A stretch of DNA of 56,751 nucleotides, from positions 1 to 56,751 of the forward strand of contig CAKPZC010000006.1 of assembly GCA_934203355.1 (NCBI GenBank). Reading direction: 5' to 3'. The position numbers and the translations under genes were made by a program. The notes beneath the pieces were generated by a model. The model searched no databases and had not been told where the DNA came from. It saw nothing but the letters and a program-made list of their open reading frames with translations. This document shows, piece by piece, positions 14,785 through 23,474 of this stretch (positions are counted from its first letter, which is position 1; the number at the start of each line of letters is the position of its first letter). This DNA is from an uncultured Prevotella sp. Lineage in GTDB: Bacteria > Bacteroidota > Bacteroidia > Bacteroidales > Bacteroidaceae.

Positions 14785-17751
14785 ATGAAAAAACAAATAA
14801 ATTTCAATTATTTTGACATGATAAAAAATATCTTATTGTGTCTTATCTTTTGTTTTGTATACAGCCATTCATTGGCTTCAACATGGAACAAACCAAATGA
14901 TGTTGCCAAAACTATTACTGTCCAAAAAGGCAAGTCTATAACCCTTATACCTCCAAATGATATTAGCGGTCTTAATACAAGCATTATAAGTACGGCTGGT
15001 TGTGGTGAATATGACAAAGCTGCATTAAGCCTAACGGCATATAACATAAGCATCTATAATCATTATCAACCAAACTTCAAAAGCTTTTATCAAGAATATA
15101 AGATAACTGTCAATAAGATTGGTACGTACACACTACAAACATGGGTAAATTATTTCTTCACAAAAGGAAATTATCCTGTAAGTTATTTTACTGGATCTAT
15201 TTATGTAAATTACACTATAAATGTCGTTGATGTTTCTTCTATAGAAATACCAAATGAGCTTTCCTTGACGATAGGTGACACATACAAACTGTCACCATCC
15301 TTTTACCCAGAAGGTTCCACGTCAAGTCTTAAATGGTCTACAACCAACAGTGGCGTAGCATCTGTTTCCGATGGACTAATAACAACTAAGTCATGTGGAA
15401 CAGCTACTATCAGATGTACAGCTGCAAATGGTGTTTCCGCGCAATGTCTCGTAACTGTTTCACCTATATATGTCAAAACGATAACAATCAACCAAACAGA
15501 CCTTGCGTTATACGCCAATCAAACAGCACAACTAACAGCAACAGTTTTGCCAGCTAACGCGACCGACAGCAAGATAAAGTGGAGCAGTTCTGACGAGAAA
15601 GTAGCGATTGTGGGTGACAATGGCTTAATAACCGCAGTTTCTCCCGGATATGCAAAGATTACCGCCACTGCAAATGACGGAGGTGGGGCTTCGGCTGTTT
15701 GCGTATTGAAAGTAAATGAGGAGGAAAAAGTCAATAATTACATTTACCTAAAAAACTGTAAGGCAACCGCAAACTCATCCACAACACTCCCACTCTACCT
15801 TGACAACAAGGACGAGATAACGGCTGTGCAGTTTGACATGCTACTGCCGCAAGGCATAACTATTGGTGACAATGTTACCATCAATACAACAGACGACCGC
15901 GCGACAGCAGAAAGCCATACTGTAGCAAAATCGGTGCTTGAAGACGGAACGATAAGGGTAATATGCTATTCGCCAAGTCTTGCCGTCTTCGAAGGAGAAT
16001 CAGGAGCTATATTGAACATCCCAATAAATATCTCTGATGGCATAGCTTTGGGTGAATACAAAATACAGTTCTGCAACATCATTCTGACAGAAAAAGGCGG
16101 AGACAAACACACCGTTGACAAGTATGAAGCAGTCATCAACATTACAGACGCCATAAATGGTGACAGCAATGGCGACGGCAGTGTGGATGTTGCGGACATT
16201 GTTGTCGTAGCAAACTACATTCTTGGCAACACCCCTGCCAACTTTATTGAAAGTGCTGCAGATGTCAATGGTGACGGAACAATAGACGTTGCTGATATTG
16301 TATCTCTTGCCAATCTCCTTCTCCATCCGCAAGAAATGAATGCTGCAAAAAATAAAATAGCTCGTTCTGGTGAGGTTGAATCAAGAGTTGATGCTTTGAA
16401 GGTTATGCCGTTTACTGCTTCTATAGGCGAAAAATCAAAAATAGTGACGCTTGACTTATTTAATACAATTGAGGATTTTACTGCCTTCCAGTGCGACTTG
16501 TATCTGCCTGAGGGTGTTACCCTCAACAAGAATAAGCGTGGTACAGCTTATAACATCAGCTTTAATTCCGATGAGGAACGTACAGACGCAAGCTGTCACA
16601 CTTTGAGTGCTGCTCAACAAAAAGACGGTGCGATAAGAATTATTTGCTATTCAGTTAATAACGACATATTTACAGGTCTTGAAGGCGCAATAGTTAATCT
16701 TCCTCTGTCCACAGATAATAGTATTGAGGCTGGGGCCTATAATTATTGTCTGAAGAATGTAGTTATTACACGTACTGACGGAACAAAGGTTTGTCCTTCT
16801 GCTTATAACGGTACAATTATTATAGGTGATGGTGGCAATGATCCCTATATTACAATGCATGGTGATTATACGGTAGACAATTTAGCTGAATTCTCTAAAG
16901 CGTTGAGTACTAATAAGGCGATTCTTAGTATTGATATGACAGGAGCAGAATCTGTGGAGAGTAATGTAGCATTTAATACAGCTAATCCAAACACCATAAT
17001 ATTCTTGGCTAAAAGCCATTCTTTGGCTAATGAAAACAATGTTGTGGTAGATGGCGTTTGCAGTAACCTTAAATTGACAGATGGTTTCGATTATGGTTGT
17101 CAACTTGGATTTGTAGCTGATAAAATAGAATATAATAGAATGATGCCGACAATGTCTGATGGAGATGTTACAAAATGGGGAACTGTGGTATTGCCTTTCG
17201 AATTACATTCTGATAGTCATGTGCAGTATTATGAATTGGCGAGTGTAAATGAGACACATACAAATATGGTGTTCAAGCCTATTGAAACGGTGTCTGTAGG
17301 AACTCCTGCCGTATTCTGTATTTTGGACAATTCAAAGATGTTGTCAGTGCAATCGGATAATGCAGAAGTTGTTAATGTATCAAATGAGTGGATAAAGGAA
17401 GGTTGCGATTGGAAGATGAATGGAACATTCTGCAACAAGAATATAGTACCTCTTGATTTGGAGAATGCAAATAAAAGGATATACTATATTTCGGATGATA
17501 AATTTTGGTATGCTAACGAAGAATTTCCTGTGGCTTCATTCCGAGGATGGTTTGAGGTTCCATCAGACATTTCTGCCAATACAGCCAAATATAATATATG
17601 TATAGACGGAACAACAACGGGAATAAACGCGACTAATAATATTGAAAAAACAACTAAGGACATAATGTATAATCTGTCGGGAGTGCGTGTTTATAATCCG
17701 AAAAAGGGAGAAGTTAATATTATTAATCATAAAAAAATAATTGCAAAATGA
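14785..17751 (+). CDS. Large surface protein: Ig-like, cohesin-like and dockerin modules, T9SS-like tail
   Basis: A 988-residue exported protein. A signal peptide core ILLCLIFCFVYSHSLAS ends near residue 28; ATG 14818 (MIKNILL) is an alternative start. Two bacterial Ig-like (Big_2) domains follow (VSSIEIPNELSLTIGDTYKL about residue 150, and KTITINQTDLALYANQTAQL about 230), then a cohesin-like domain (YLDNKDEITAVQFDMLLPQG, about 335-450), a dockerin-type double calcium loop (GDSNGDGSVDVADIV and DVNGDGTIDVADIV, about 455-510), and a second cohesin-like domain (FNTIEDFTAFQCDLYLPEG). The C-terminus (YNLSGVRVYNPKKGEV, IINHKKIIAK) is a T9SS-like sorting domain. Both putative binding halves in one chain could allow self-assembly. 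A 51-residue peptide gene overlaps its stop by 4 bases. Confidence 0.85.
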   Translation: MKKQINFNYFDMIKNILLCLIFCFVYSHSLASTWNKPNDVAKTITVQKGKSITLIPPNDISGLNTSIISTAGCGEYDKAALSLTAYNISIYNHYQPNFKSFYQEYKITVNKIGTYTLQTWVNYFFTKGNYPVSYFTGSIYVNYTINVVDVSSIEIPNELSLTIGDTYKLSPSFYPEGSTSSLKWSTTNSGVASVSDGLITTKSCGTATIRCTAANGVSAQCLVTVSPIYVKTITINQTDLALYANQTAQLTATVLPANATDSKIKWSSSDEKVAIVGDNGLITAVSPGYAKITATANDGGGASAVCVLKVNEEEKVNNYIYLKNCKATANSSTTLPLYLDNKDEITAVQFDMLLPQGITIGDNVTINTTDDRATAESHTVAKSVLEDGTIRVICYSPSLAVFEGESGAILNIPINISDGIALGEYKIQFCNIILTEKGGDKHTVDKYEAVINITDAINGDSNGDGSVDVADIVVVANYILGNTPANFIESAADVNGDGTIDVADIVSLANLLLHPQEMNAAKNKIARSGEVESRVDALKVMPFTASIGEKSKIVTLDLFNTIEDFTAFQCDLYLPEGVTLNKNKRGTAYNISFNSDEERTDASCHTLSAAQQKDGAIRIICYSVNNDIFTGLEGAIVNLPLSTDNSIEAGAYNYCLKNVVITRTDGTKVCPSAYNGTIIIGDGGNDPYITMHGDYTVDNLAEFSKALSTNKAILSIDMTGAESVESNVAFNTANPNTIIFLAKSHSLANENNVVVDGVCSNLKLTDGFDYGCQLGFVADKIEYNRMMPTMSDGDVTKWGTVVLPFELHSDSHVQYYELASVNETHTNMVFKPIETVSVGTPAVFCILDNSKMLSVQSDNAEVVNVSNEWIKEGCDWKMNGTFCNKNIVPLDLENANKRIYYISDDKFWYANEEFPVASFRGWFEVPSDISANTAKYNICIDGTTTGINATNNIEKTTKDIMYNLSGVRVYNPKKGEVNIINHKKIIAK

Positions 17752-17903
17752 AAAAGGAATATGTAACACCCAAGGTTGAAGTAATGGAGTTAGAAGCTTC
17801 TTCTATAATTTGCATGTCAGGGGGAGATGCTGGTAATGGTCGTCCTGCACAGTCGCCTTCTAAAGGTTTCTTCTTTGATGATGAAACAGAAAATGATTAT
17901 TGA
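17748..17903 (+). CDS. Small peptide (51 aa), translationally coupled to the surface protein
   Basis: The start codon overlaps the stop of the 988-residue gene as ATGA (17748-17751), a classic coupling arrangement. The 51 residues run MKKEYVTPKVEVMELEASSI, ICMSGGDAGNGRPAQSPSKG, FFFDDETENDY. The layout equals that of the 58-residue peptide at 3979: MKK, aromatic, P at residue 8 or 9, alternating hydrophobic/acidic residues, a short hydrophobic step ending in GG or GS, then a Gly/Ser/Asp-rich tail. A strong terminator follows 17 bases later. No signal peptide and no modification enzyme are visible; function unknown. Confidence 0.75.
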   Translation: MKKEYVTPKVEVMELEASSIICMSGGDAGNGRPAQSPSKGFFFDDETENDY

Positions 17904-17919
17904 TTGTAATTAAAATATT

Positions 17920-17972
17920 CTCCAATAAAGGCTACTATAGAAAACTGTAACCTTTATTGGAGACTATTTTTT
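17920..17972 (+). terminator. Terminator after the peptide gene
   Basis: A perfect 12-bp stem, CTCCAATAAAGG (17920-17931) with CCTTTATTGGAG (17951-17962), is followed by ACTATTTTTTTAG. Confidence 0.9.
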
Positions 17973-18122
17973 TAGCTAAACAAGCATAATAGTGGCGACG
18001 GTCTATATTGTATGTATAACGGTAGCCTAACATAAATCGCATTTTGTCAGGTGAATGTCTGCTATATCCATTCCAACATATCGCACTGTGTGGAATTGCC
18101 AGTTGTAGTCAAAAGCTTCGTA
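17973..18122. other. Intergenic, no gene seen
   Basis: No supported frame, promoter or dyad between the terminator and the 21-bp array. Confidence 0.4.
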
Positions 18123-18185
18123 TCAAGGCATGATACCATCATTTCAAGGTACAATATGGTCATTTCAAGGCATGATACGATTATT
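18123..18185. repeat. 21-bp tandem array, type C (three units)
   Basis: Three 21-bp units start TCAAGG at 18123, 18144 and 18165 and end ATT; units 1 and 3 share TCAAGGCATGATAC while unit 2 reads TCAAGGTACAATATGG. It ends exactly where the DUF1016-like relic begins. Confidence 0.75.
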
Positions 18186-18385
18186 TAATGACACGCAACA
18201 GAACTTCCTCTTAATCCTGGTAATTCACGTTGCAGTCTTTCACTAATAGTATCAAGAGCTTTTGTCCCCCAATGTGCTTGCTGTAAATTGATAGACACAT
18301 AACGCCCTATACCATAATATAAAGACAACTGTATGGCATTACTTGACTGGCTTACGTTCCCGCAAAAGTGTTGACAGTAATTGCT
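18185..18385 (-). pseudogene. DUF1016/YhcG-like nuclease, N-terminal fragment
   Basis: Minus-strand reading from about 18382 gives SNYCQHFCGNVSQSSNAIQL, SLYYGIGRYVSINLQQAHWG, TKALDTISERLQRELPGLRG, SSVACH and stop at 18185-18187. The pattern (a dimer-forming Y-x-IGRY...WG...ISE.L..E.PGL.G.S) is the N-terminal domain of DUF1016 proteins, normally 330-370 residues long with a PD-(D/E)XK nuclease at the C-terminus. Reading stops right where the FS..NL..MR motif should come, at the edge of the 21-bp array. There is no proper start and it abuts the 3' end of serB, so it is a relic. Confidence 0.6.
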
Positions 18386-18390
18386 TCCTA

Positions 18391-19632
18391 TCAGAACTTT
18401 CCCTGCTCTCCCAGATAGCTGTCCTTGAATCCTAAGAAGTAAAGCACGCCGTCGATGCCGATAGTGTTGAGGCTCTGCTTAGCGTTTGCCACTACACGTG
18501 GTTTGGCATGGAAGGCGATGCCGAGACCTGCTTCGCCGAGCATAGGCAAGTCGTTGGCTCCGTCGCCTACGGCAATGGTTTGCGCAAGGTTCACCTTTTC
18601 TACTTGAGCTATGAGTTTTAGGAGTTCAGCCTTGCGGTGGCCATCGACAATCTCGCCTACATAACGTCCGGTGAGCTTGCCGTCGTCGCCAATCTCCAGT
18701 TCGTTGGCATATACATAGTCGATGCCATATTTGCGCTGTAGGAATTCGCCGAAATAGGTGAAGCCACCGCTAAGGATGGCAATCTTATAGCCACAACGCT
18801 TGAGCACAGCCATAAGTCGGTCGACTCCCTCGGTGATAGGCATCTTGTTGGCAATATCCTCAAACACACTTGAGTCGAGACCCTTCAATAGAGCCACGCG
18901 ACGTGTGAAGCTCTCCTTGAAGTCTATCTCGCCACGCATAGCACTCTCGGTGATAGCTCTCACCTGGTCGCCAACGCCAGCACGGTCGGCAAGCTCGTCG
19001 ATACATTCAGTCTGAATGAGTGTGGAGTCCATATCAAAGCAGATAAGTCGGCGCATACGTCGATACATGTCGTCCTTCTGGAACGAGAAGTCAATCTCCA
19101 TGTCGGCAGAAATGTGCATCAATGCCTCCTGCATGGCGGCGCGGTCGATGGGTGTGCCACGGAGCGAGAACTCTATACATGCTCTCATGTTGCGTTCCGG
19201 GTGCTTGATGCTCATGCGTCCTGTAAGTCGCAATATGGAGTCGATGTTGAGTCCCTGTTGCGTTATGATTTTTGTTGCGGCTTCTATTTGTTTAGCCGAA
19301 AGCGAGCGTCCTATGATGGTGAGGATATATCGGTTCTTGCCTTGTCCGTTCACCCACTCCTCATATTCGTCGTCGGTGACGGGGGCGAAGCCGATGTTCA
19401 CTCCCAGTTCTGTGGCTTTGAATAGCAGTTCCTTCATCACCTGTCCCGAAGCCTCGTCGCTGATGCGTATGAGTATGCCTAAGGATAGCGTAGAGTGGAT
19501 GTCGGCCTGTCCAATGTCGAGAATCTTGGCATCTTTGCTGGCAAGAATTTCCATAATAGAGGCAGTGAGACCAGGGCGGTCGTTGCCTGTGATTCTGATA
19601 AGTATCTGTTCTTCTTTGTTGTTTGTTTCCAT
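18391..19632 (-). CDS. serB: Phosphoserine phosphatase with N-terminal ACT domains
   Basis: SerB, 413 residues, performs the last step of serine synthesis, removing phosphate from O-phosphoserine. The N-terminal 180 residues hold two ACT-like regulatory domains (LIRITGNDRPGLTASIMEIL; YILTIIGRSLSAKQIEAAT). The HAD catalytic domain starts at residue 197 with FDMDSTLIQ (nucleophile D200, general acid D202), followed by LSGGFTYF (motif II), the Lys of motif III, and VGDGANDLPML (motif IV). This ACT-HAD layout suggests serine feedback. It has its own promoter at 19662-19693. The opposing serine deaminase gene is 30 kb away. Confidence 0.96.
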   Translation of the reverse strand: METNNKEEQILIRITGNDRPGLTASIMEILASKDAKILDIGQADIHSTLSLGILIRISDEASGQVMKELLFKATELGVNIGFAPVTDDEYEEWVNGQGKNRYILTIIGRSLSAKQIEAATKIITQQGLNIDSILRLTGRMSIKHPERNMRACIEFSLRGTPIDRAAMQEALMHISADMEIDFSFQKDDMYRRMRRLICFDMDSTLIQTECIDELADRAGVGDQVRAITESAMRGEIDFKESFTRRVALLKGLDSSVFEDIANKMPITEGVDRLMAVLKRCGYKIAILSGGFTYFGEFLQRKYGIDYVYANELEIGDDGKLTGRYVGEIVDGHRKAELLKLIAQVEKVNLAQTIAVGDGANDLPMLGEAGLGIAFHAKPRVVANAKQSLNTIGIDGVLYFLGFKDSYLGEQGKF

Positions 19633-19661
19633 TTCTATTTTTAAGCTTTTTCTTTTTACTG

Positions 19662-19693
19662 CAAAAGTAAGCCTTTTTAGTCTATTCTACAAA
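19662..19693 (-). promoter_or_regulatory. serB promoter
   Basis: On the minus strand: -33 TTTG at 19693-19690, 20-base spacer, -7 TACTTTTG at 19669-19662, about 30 bases before the start codon. An excellent match to the Bacteroidetes sigma-ABfr consensus. Confidence 0.75.
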
Positions 19694-19734
19694 TTTTGTA
19701 AGGTAGGTTTTGCAAAAAAGCCTATTTCTTCTAT

Positions 19735-20517
19735 TTAATATGCCGCTATACATTCTATGCCTTCAGCCGCAACCCGGTCGCGTATGGCGTTGAGTTCGTC
19801 GTGAGTGGCTTTGCGTAGAGTGTGGCATGGAGTCTCGCGGTCGATGGTGTATATCATCACTTCGGATGGGCGAATGCTCTTGACGGCTTTGAGCCAAGGC
19901 TCCACGTAGGTGTCCGATGTGTTGTCCACGTCGTTACCATTGTCGTCGGTGCCTTTCAAGAACATCGTCTGTATGATGACGTGTCCGTCGAACGACTGCA
20001 TCTGTTTTATGATTTTCTCCACGTCATAGTCTGGCGACACTGGTCGGTCCACCTTATTTATATATATAGGGTCCACGGTGTCGAGTTTCATTATGTTGTT
20101 GTCGACAAGCATTAGGGCTCGGTGCACTTCGGGACGATGGGCGAGGGTAGAGTTGGTGAGCACCGACACCTTTGCCGTCGGATAGTAGGTGTTGCGCAGT
20201 CGTATAGTGTCCTCGATGATGCCGAGGAAGTCGGGGTGGGCTGTCGGTTCGCCGTTGCCCGAGAACGTGATGACATCGAGAGCCGAGCACGATGCTTTCA
20301 TCTCCCTTAGCTTTGTCTCTAGACACGAGGCTATGTGCTCGCGTGTAGGGCGTGGCGACATGGAGTGGTGGCAGGCGTTGTAGCCCACCTCGCAGTATAT
20401 ACAGTCGAACGTGCATATTTTAGTGTCGCTCGGGTTGACGTTCACACCGAGCGAAATGCCGAGTCGCCTGCTGTGTATTGGGCCGACGATGGGCGATGGA
20501 TAGAGTATTGTTGCCAT
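19735..20517 (-). CDS. Radical SAM protein
   Basis: A 260-residue radical SAM enzyme. The cluster motif C35-x3-C39-x2-C42 (CTFDCIYCE) follows an N-terminal segment (SPIVGPIHSRRLGISLGVNV) typical of the COG0731 Fe-S oxidoreductase group. TFSGNGEPTAHPDF supplies the SAM-binding GNGEPT-like motif. Substrate unknown; members of this broad group are often annotated only as radical SAM protein. I chose ATG 20517 rather than the longer frame from 20562 because a -7 element (20551-20558) lies inside that extension. It converges on nothing and diverges from ftsX. Confidence 0.85.
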   Translation of the reverse strand: MATILYPSPIVGPIHSRRLGISLGVNVNPSDTKICTFDCIYCEVGYNACHHSMSPRPTREHIASCLETKLREMKASCSALDVITFSGNGEPTAHPDFLGIIEDTIRLRNTYYPTAKVSVLTNSTLAHRPEVHRALMLVDNNIMKLDTVDPIYINKVDRPVSPDYDVEKIIKQMQSFDGHVIIQTMFLKGTDDNGNDVDNTSDTYVEPWLKAVKSIRPSEVMIYTIDRETPCHTLRKATHDELNAIRDRVAAEGIECIAAY

Positions 20518-20550
20518 ATTTAAACTCACTTTTAGATAGTTTCTTTCTTG

Positions 20551-20558
20551 CAAAGTTA
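20551..20558 (-). promoter_or_regulatory. -7 element for the radical SAM gene
   Basis: The minus strand reads TAACTTTG, 34 bases before ATG 20517; it decides the start choice. Confidence 0.55.
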
Positions 20559-20663
20559 GCAATAAACCCGTCTTTATGGCTGTTAATTGTAGTTAATCCC
20601 TCGCTGTTACGATTTTTTTTTTGTTATTTTGCAAGAAATTAGGTAAAATATATCCGTTACGCA

Positions 20664-21542
20664 ATGGCTAAAAGAAGAAAAAGTACCGGCAGTCGTCAAG
20701 GATTGCAGGCAGTAACGTTGTGCATTAGCACTGCAATGGTGCTAATCTTGCTGGGACTTGTAGTGTTCTCGGTTCTCACCGCGCGCAATCTCTCGGCTTA
20801 TGTTAAACAGAACATAGTGGTGACAATGATGCTTCAGGACGATATGACGTCTGGTGAGGCAAGGCAGTTTTGTGCCAAGTTGCAGCAGCGTCCTTATATA
20901 TGCAAACTCGACTACATCAGTAAGGAGCAGGCGTTGCGCGAGGGCATACAGACCCTCGGTGCCGACCCACGCGAGTTTGCCGACACAAACCCTTTCCTCT
21001 CGTCGATAGAGGTCACTCTCAATGCCGACTATGCCAACAGCGACTCGTTGCAGTATATCTCGAAGGAGTTGCAGAGCTATCCCAAGGTGAGCGAGGTGAA
21101 GTATCAGAAGGACTTGATTGACAGTGTCAACCACAATATCGCTAAGATAAGCGTTGTGTTGCTCACGATAGCCCTGTTGCTGACAATAGTGTCGTTTTCG
21201 CTCATCAACAACACGGTGCGTCTCAGCATCTATGCCCGCCGCTTCTCCATCCACACGATGAAACTTGTGGGTGCTTCGTGGGGATTTATCCGTGCGCCGT
21301 TTGTGCGCCGCTACATGTTGCTTGGCTTGCTGGCAGCCCTGATAGCCTGCTGCGCGTTGGGTGGAGCCATATATGTGCTGTATATGTACGAGCCCGATAT
21401 CCTTGAGGTTCTGACGTGGAGGGAGCTTGCCATAACAGCAGGTGTTGTGGTGTTCTTCGGATTGTTTATCACGGGCATTTGCTCAACAATCTCTGTCAAC
21501 AAATTCCTTAAGATGAAGGCAGGCGACCTTTATAAGATATAA
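20664..21542 (+). CDS. ftsX: Cell division permease FtsX
   Basis: FtsX, 292 residues, is the membrane half of the FtsEX complex, which regulates peptidoglycan hydrolases at the septum. A short basic N-terminus precedes TM1 (ALCI-like stretch, residues 16-40). A periplasmic loop with the ECD (residues 45-150, including SKEQALREGIQTLG) follows, then three TM helices (residues 165-190, 215-240, 255-280) with the FtsX-type IYARRFSIHTMKLVGAS cytoplasmic motif between. No ftsE lies next to it, as is usual in Bacteroidetes. It heads a same-strand block with DUF3098, uppP, truB, queA and folK. Confidence 0.93.
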   Translation: MAKRRKSTGSRQGLQAVTLCISTAMVLILLGLVVFSVLTARNLSAYVKQNIVVTMMLQDDMTSGEARQFCAKLQQRPYICKLDYISKEQALREGIQTLGADPREFADTNPFLSSIEVTLNADYANSDSLQYISKELQSYPKVSEVKYQKDLIDSVNHNIAKISVVLLTIALLLTIVSFSLINNTVRLSIYARRFSIHTMKLVGASWGFIRAPFVRRYMLLGLLAALIACCALGGAIYVLYMYEPDILEVLTWRELAITAGVVVFFGLFITGICSTISVNKFLKMKAGDLYKI

Positions 21543-21544
21543 GG

Positions 21545-21564
21545 TTAAATGTTAAGTGTTAAAT
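21545..21564. repeat. Short inverted repeat arm (partner at 21894-21912)
   Basis: TTAAATGTTAAGTGTTAAAT here and ATTTAACACTTAACATTAA at 21894-21912 are complementary over 19 of 20 positions and bracket the DUF3098 gene. They may be decayed transcript-processing hairpins or just shared spacer sequence. Confidence 0.5.
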
Positions 21565-21665
21565 TGTTTAGGGTTGTTCTTCAAGAACAAAGCCAGTCAA
21601 TTCGGCACTTAGCATCAATCATTTAACCATTAACAATTGATATTTAACATCAAAACAAATAAATC

Positions 21666-21890
21666 GTGGATAAAAGAAATTACGCTTTCGACAAGACAAA
21701 CTTCATTCTCATTGCAGTAGGAATGTTAGTTGTCATTCTTGGTTTCATCCTTATGAGCGGTGGAAGCAGCGACGAGACAGTGTTCGACAATGAAATCTTC
21801 AGCGTGCGTCGCATCAAGGTGGCTCCGGTGGTTTGCTTCCTCGGATTCATCTCCATTATCTATGCGATTATTCGCAAACCGAAAGACTAA
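21666..21890 (+). CDS. DUF3098 small membrane protein
   Basis: A 74-residue protein starting with GTG (21666). Two TM helices (residues 11-29 FILIAVGMLVVILGFILMS; 51-67 VVCFLGFISIIYAIIRK) flank a short acidic loop (GGSSDETVFDNEIFSVRR). The DUF3098 family is Bacteroidetes-specific and regularly sits between ftsX and uppP. Position suggests a role in envelope or division, but nothing is proven. Confidence 0.88.
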   Translation: MDKRNYAFDKTNFILIAVGMLVVILGFILMSGGSSDETVFDNEIFSVRRIKVAPVVCFLGFISIIYAIIRKPKD

Positions 21891-21924
21891 AACATTTAAC
21901 ACTTAACATTAAAACAAAAATAAA

Positions 21925-22722
21925 GTGGATTGGTTACAAGCATTGGTTCTGGGCATAGTTCAGGGTCTAACAGAATATTTGCCTGTCAGCAGTAGTGGAC
22001 ATCTTGCCATCGGATCATATCTCTTTGGTATTGATGGCGAGGAGAATTTGGCATTCACTGTCTTGGTGCACGTGGCAACAGTTATGAGCACATTTGTGGT
22101 GCTTTGGAAGGAAATCGACTGGATATTGAAGGGACTCTTCAAGTTTAAGATGAACGACGAGACAAAGTATTTCCTCAACATCGTGGTGTCGATGATACCT
22201 ATCGGCATTGTTGGCGTGTTCTTCAAGGATAATGTTGAAGCAATCTTCGGTTCGGGCTTGCTCATTGTGGGCTGTTGCCTGCTTCTGACAGCCACTCTGC
22301 TCACCTTCTCCTACTATGCCAAGCCGCGCCAGCGTGGCTACATCTCGATGAAAGACGCTTTTATTATTGGTTTGGCACAGGCATGTGCTGTGCTCCCAGG
22401 CTTGTCGCGTTCGGGCTCTACCATCGCCACGGGTTTGCTGCTCGGCAACAAGAAGGAGAAGTTGGCACAGTTCTCGTTTCTTATGGTAATCCCGCCCATC
22501 CTCGGCGAGGCATTGCTCGACGTGCTTAAGGCAGTCAAGGGCGAGGAGGCTTTTGGCGACATCAGCGTGTTGCCGCTTGTGGTTGGATTCATCGCTGCTT
22601 TTGTGAGCGGTTGTCTTGCCTGCAAGTGGATGATAAACATCGTGAAGAAGGGCAAACTTATATACTTCGGCATCTACTGCGCCATAGCAGGAGCCGTGAC
22701 AATAGTATGCTCATTACTTTAA
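21925..22722 (+). CDS. uppP: Undecaprenyl-diphosphatase
   Basis: UppP (BacA), 265 residues, dephosphorylates undecaprenyl diphosphate so that the lipid carrier can be reused in cell-wall synthesis. It starts with GTG 21925 ([20 protein letters not shown]). Signature motifs are the [15 protein letters not shown] segment near the N-terminus and [17 protein letters not shown] around residue 155, which carry the catalytic Glu, Ser and Arg. About eight hydrophobic segments are visible. Second in the envelope part of the ftsX block; truB starts 24 bases later. Confidence 0.96.
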   Translation: MDWLQALVLGIVQGLTEYLPVSSSGHLAIGSYLFGIDGEENLAFTVLVHVATVMSTFVVLWKEIDWILKGLFKFKMNDETKYFLNIVVSMIPIGIVGVFFKDNVEAIFGSGLLIVGCCLLLTATLLTFSYYAKPRQRGYISMKDAFIIGLAQACAVLPGLSRSGSTIATGLLLGNKKEKLAQFSFLMVIPPILGEALLDVLKAVKGEEAFGDISVLPLVVGFIAAFVSGCLACKWMINIVKKGKLIYFGIYCAIAGAVTIVCSLL

Positions 22723-22746
22723 AAAAAATTCTGAATAGAACAATAT

Positions 22747-23460
22747 ATGAATTTCACCAAAGGCGAAGTCATCGCCATCAACAAGCCTCTTGACATGACG
22801 AGTTTCAGCGCTTTGGCATTCGTGCGCAAGCGTCTCTGCGTGCGTCTTGGGGTGAAGAAGCTAAAGGTGGGTCATGCCGGAACGCTCGACCCACTTGCCA
22901 CGGGTGTGCTTGTGCTGTGCACAGGCAAGTTCACCAAGCGCATTGAGGAGTTCCAGCAGCATGGCAAGGAATACACAGCCACGCTTCAGCTTGGAGCCAC
23001 CACTCCCAGCTACGACATGGAGCATCCAGTGAACGAGACTTATCCAACCGACGGCATCACACGCGAGCGCATAGAACAGGTGTTGAAGCAATTTCAGGGC
23101 GACATCGAGCAAGTGCCGCCTACGTTCAGTGCCTGCAAGGTGAGCGGACAGCGTGCCTACGACCTGCGTCGCAATGGCAAGGACGTGGAGCTCAAAGCCA
23201 AGCAGATACGCATCGACGAGATAGAACTCACAGGGTTCGACCCCGAGAAGATGCAGATGTCGATACGAGTGGCATGTGGCAAGGGCACATACATACGCGC
23301 TTTGGCACGCGACATTGGCAGAGCATTGAATTCAGGTGCCTACCTGACGGAGCTTTGCCGCACACGCTCGGGCGAATACCGCGTGGAGAACTGCATCGAG
23401 CTGAAGCAGTTTGAAGAGTGGCTCGCCCAGCAGACAATAGAAACTACAGAAGATGAATAA
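22747..23460 (+). CDS. truB: tRNA pseudouridine-55 synthase
   Basis: TruB, 237 residues, converts U55 of the tRNA T-loop to pseudouridine. [16 protein letters not shown] contains the catalytic Asp (in GTLDPLA). [21 protein letters not shown] and [15 protein letters not shown] are the other family signatures. It lacks the C-terminal PUA domain, so it is the short form common in Bacteroidetes. queA starts 14 bases downstream, consistent with co-transcription. Confidence 0.96.
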   Translation: MNFTKGEVIAINKPLDMTSFSALAFVRKRLCVRLGVKKLKVGHAGTLDPLATGVLVLCTGKFTKRIEEFQQHGKEYTATLQLGATTPSYDMEHPVNETYPTDGITRERIEQVLKQFQGDIEQVPPTFSACKVSGQRAYDLRRNGKDVELKAKQIRIDEIELTGFDPEKMQMSIRVACGKGTYIRALARDIGRALNSGAYLTELCRTRSGEYRVENCIELKQFEEWLAQQTIETTEDE

Positions 23461-23474
23461 ATAAAAGAAGGACT

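Noticed and set aside
14595..14816. 73-codon frame in the surface-protein leader
   Set aside because: Overlaps the dyads of the leader, has no homology I recognise and runs past the next start codon.
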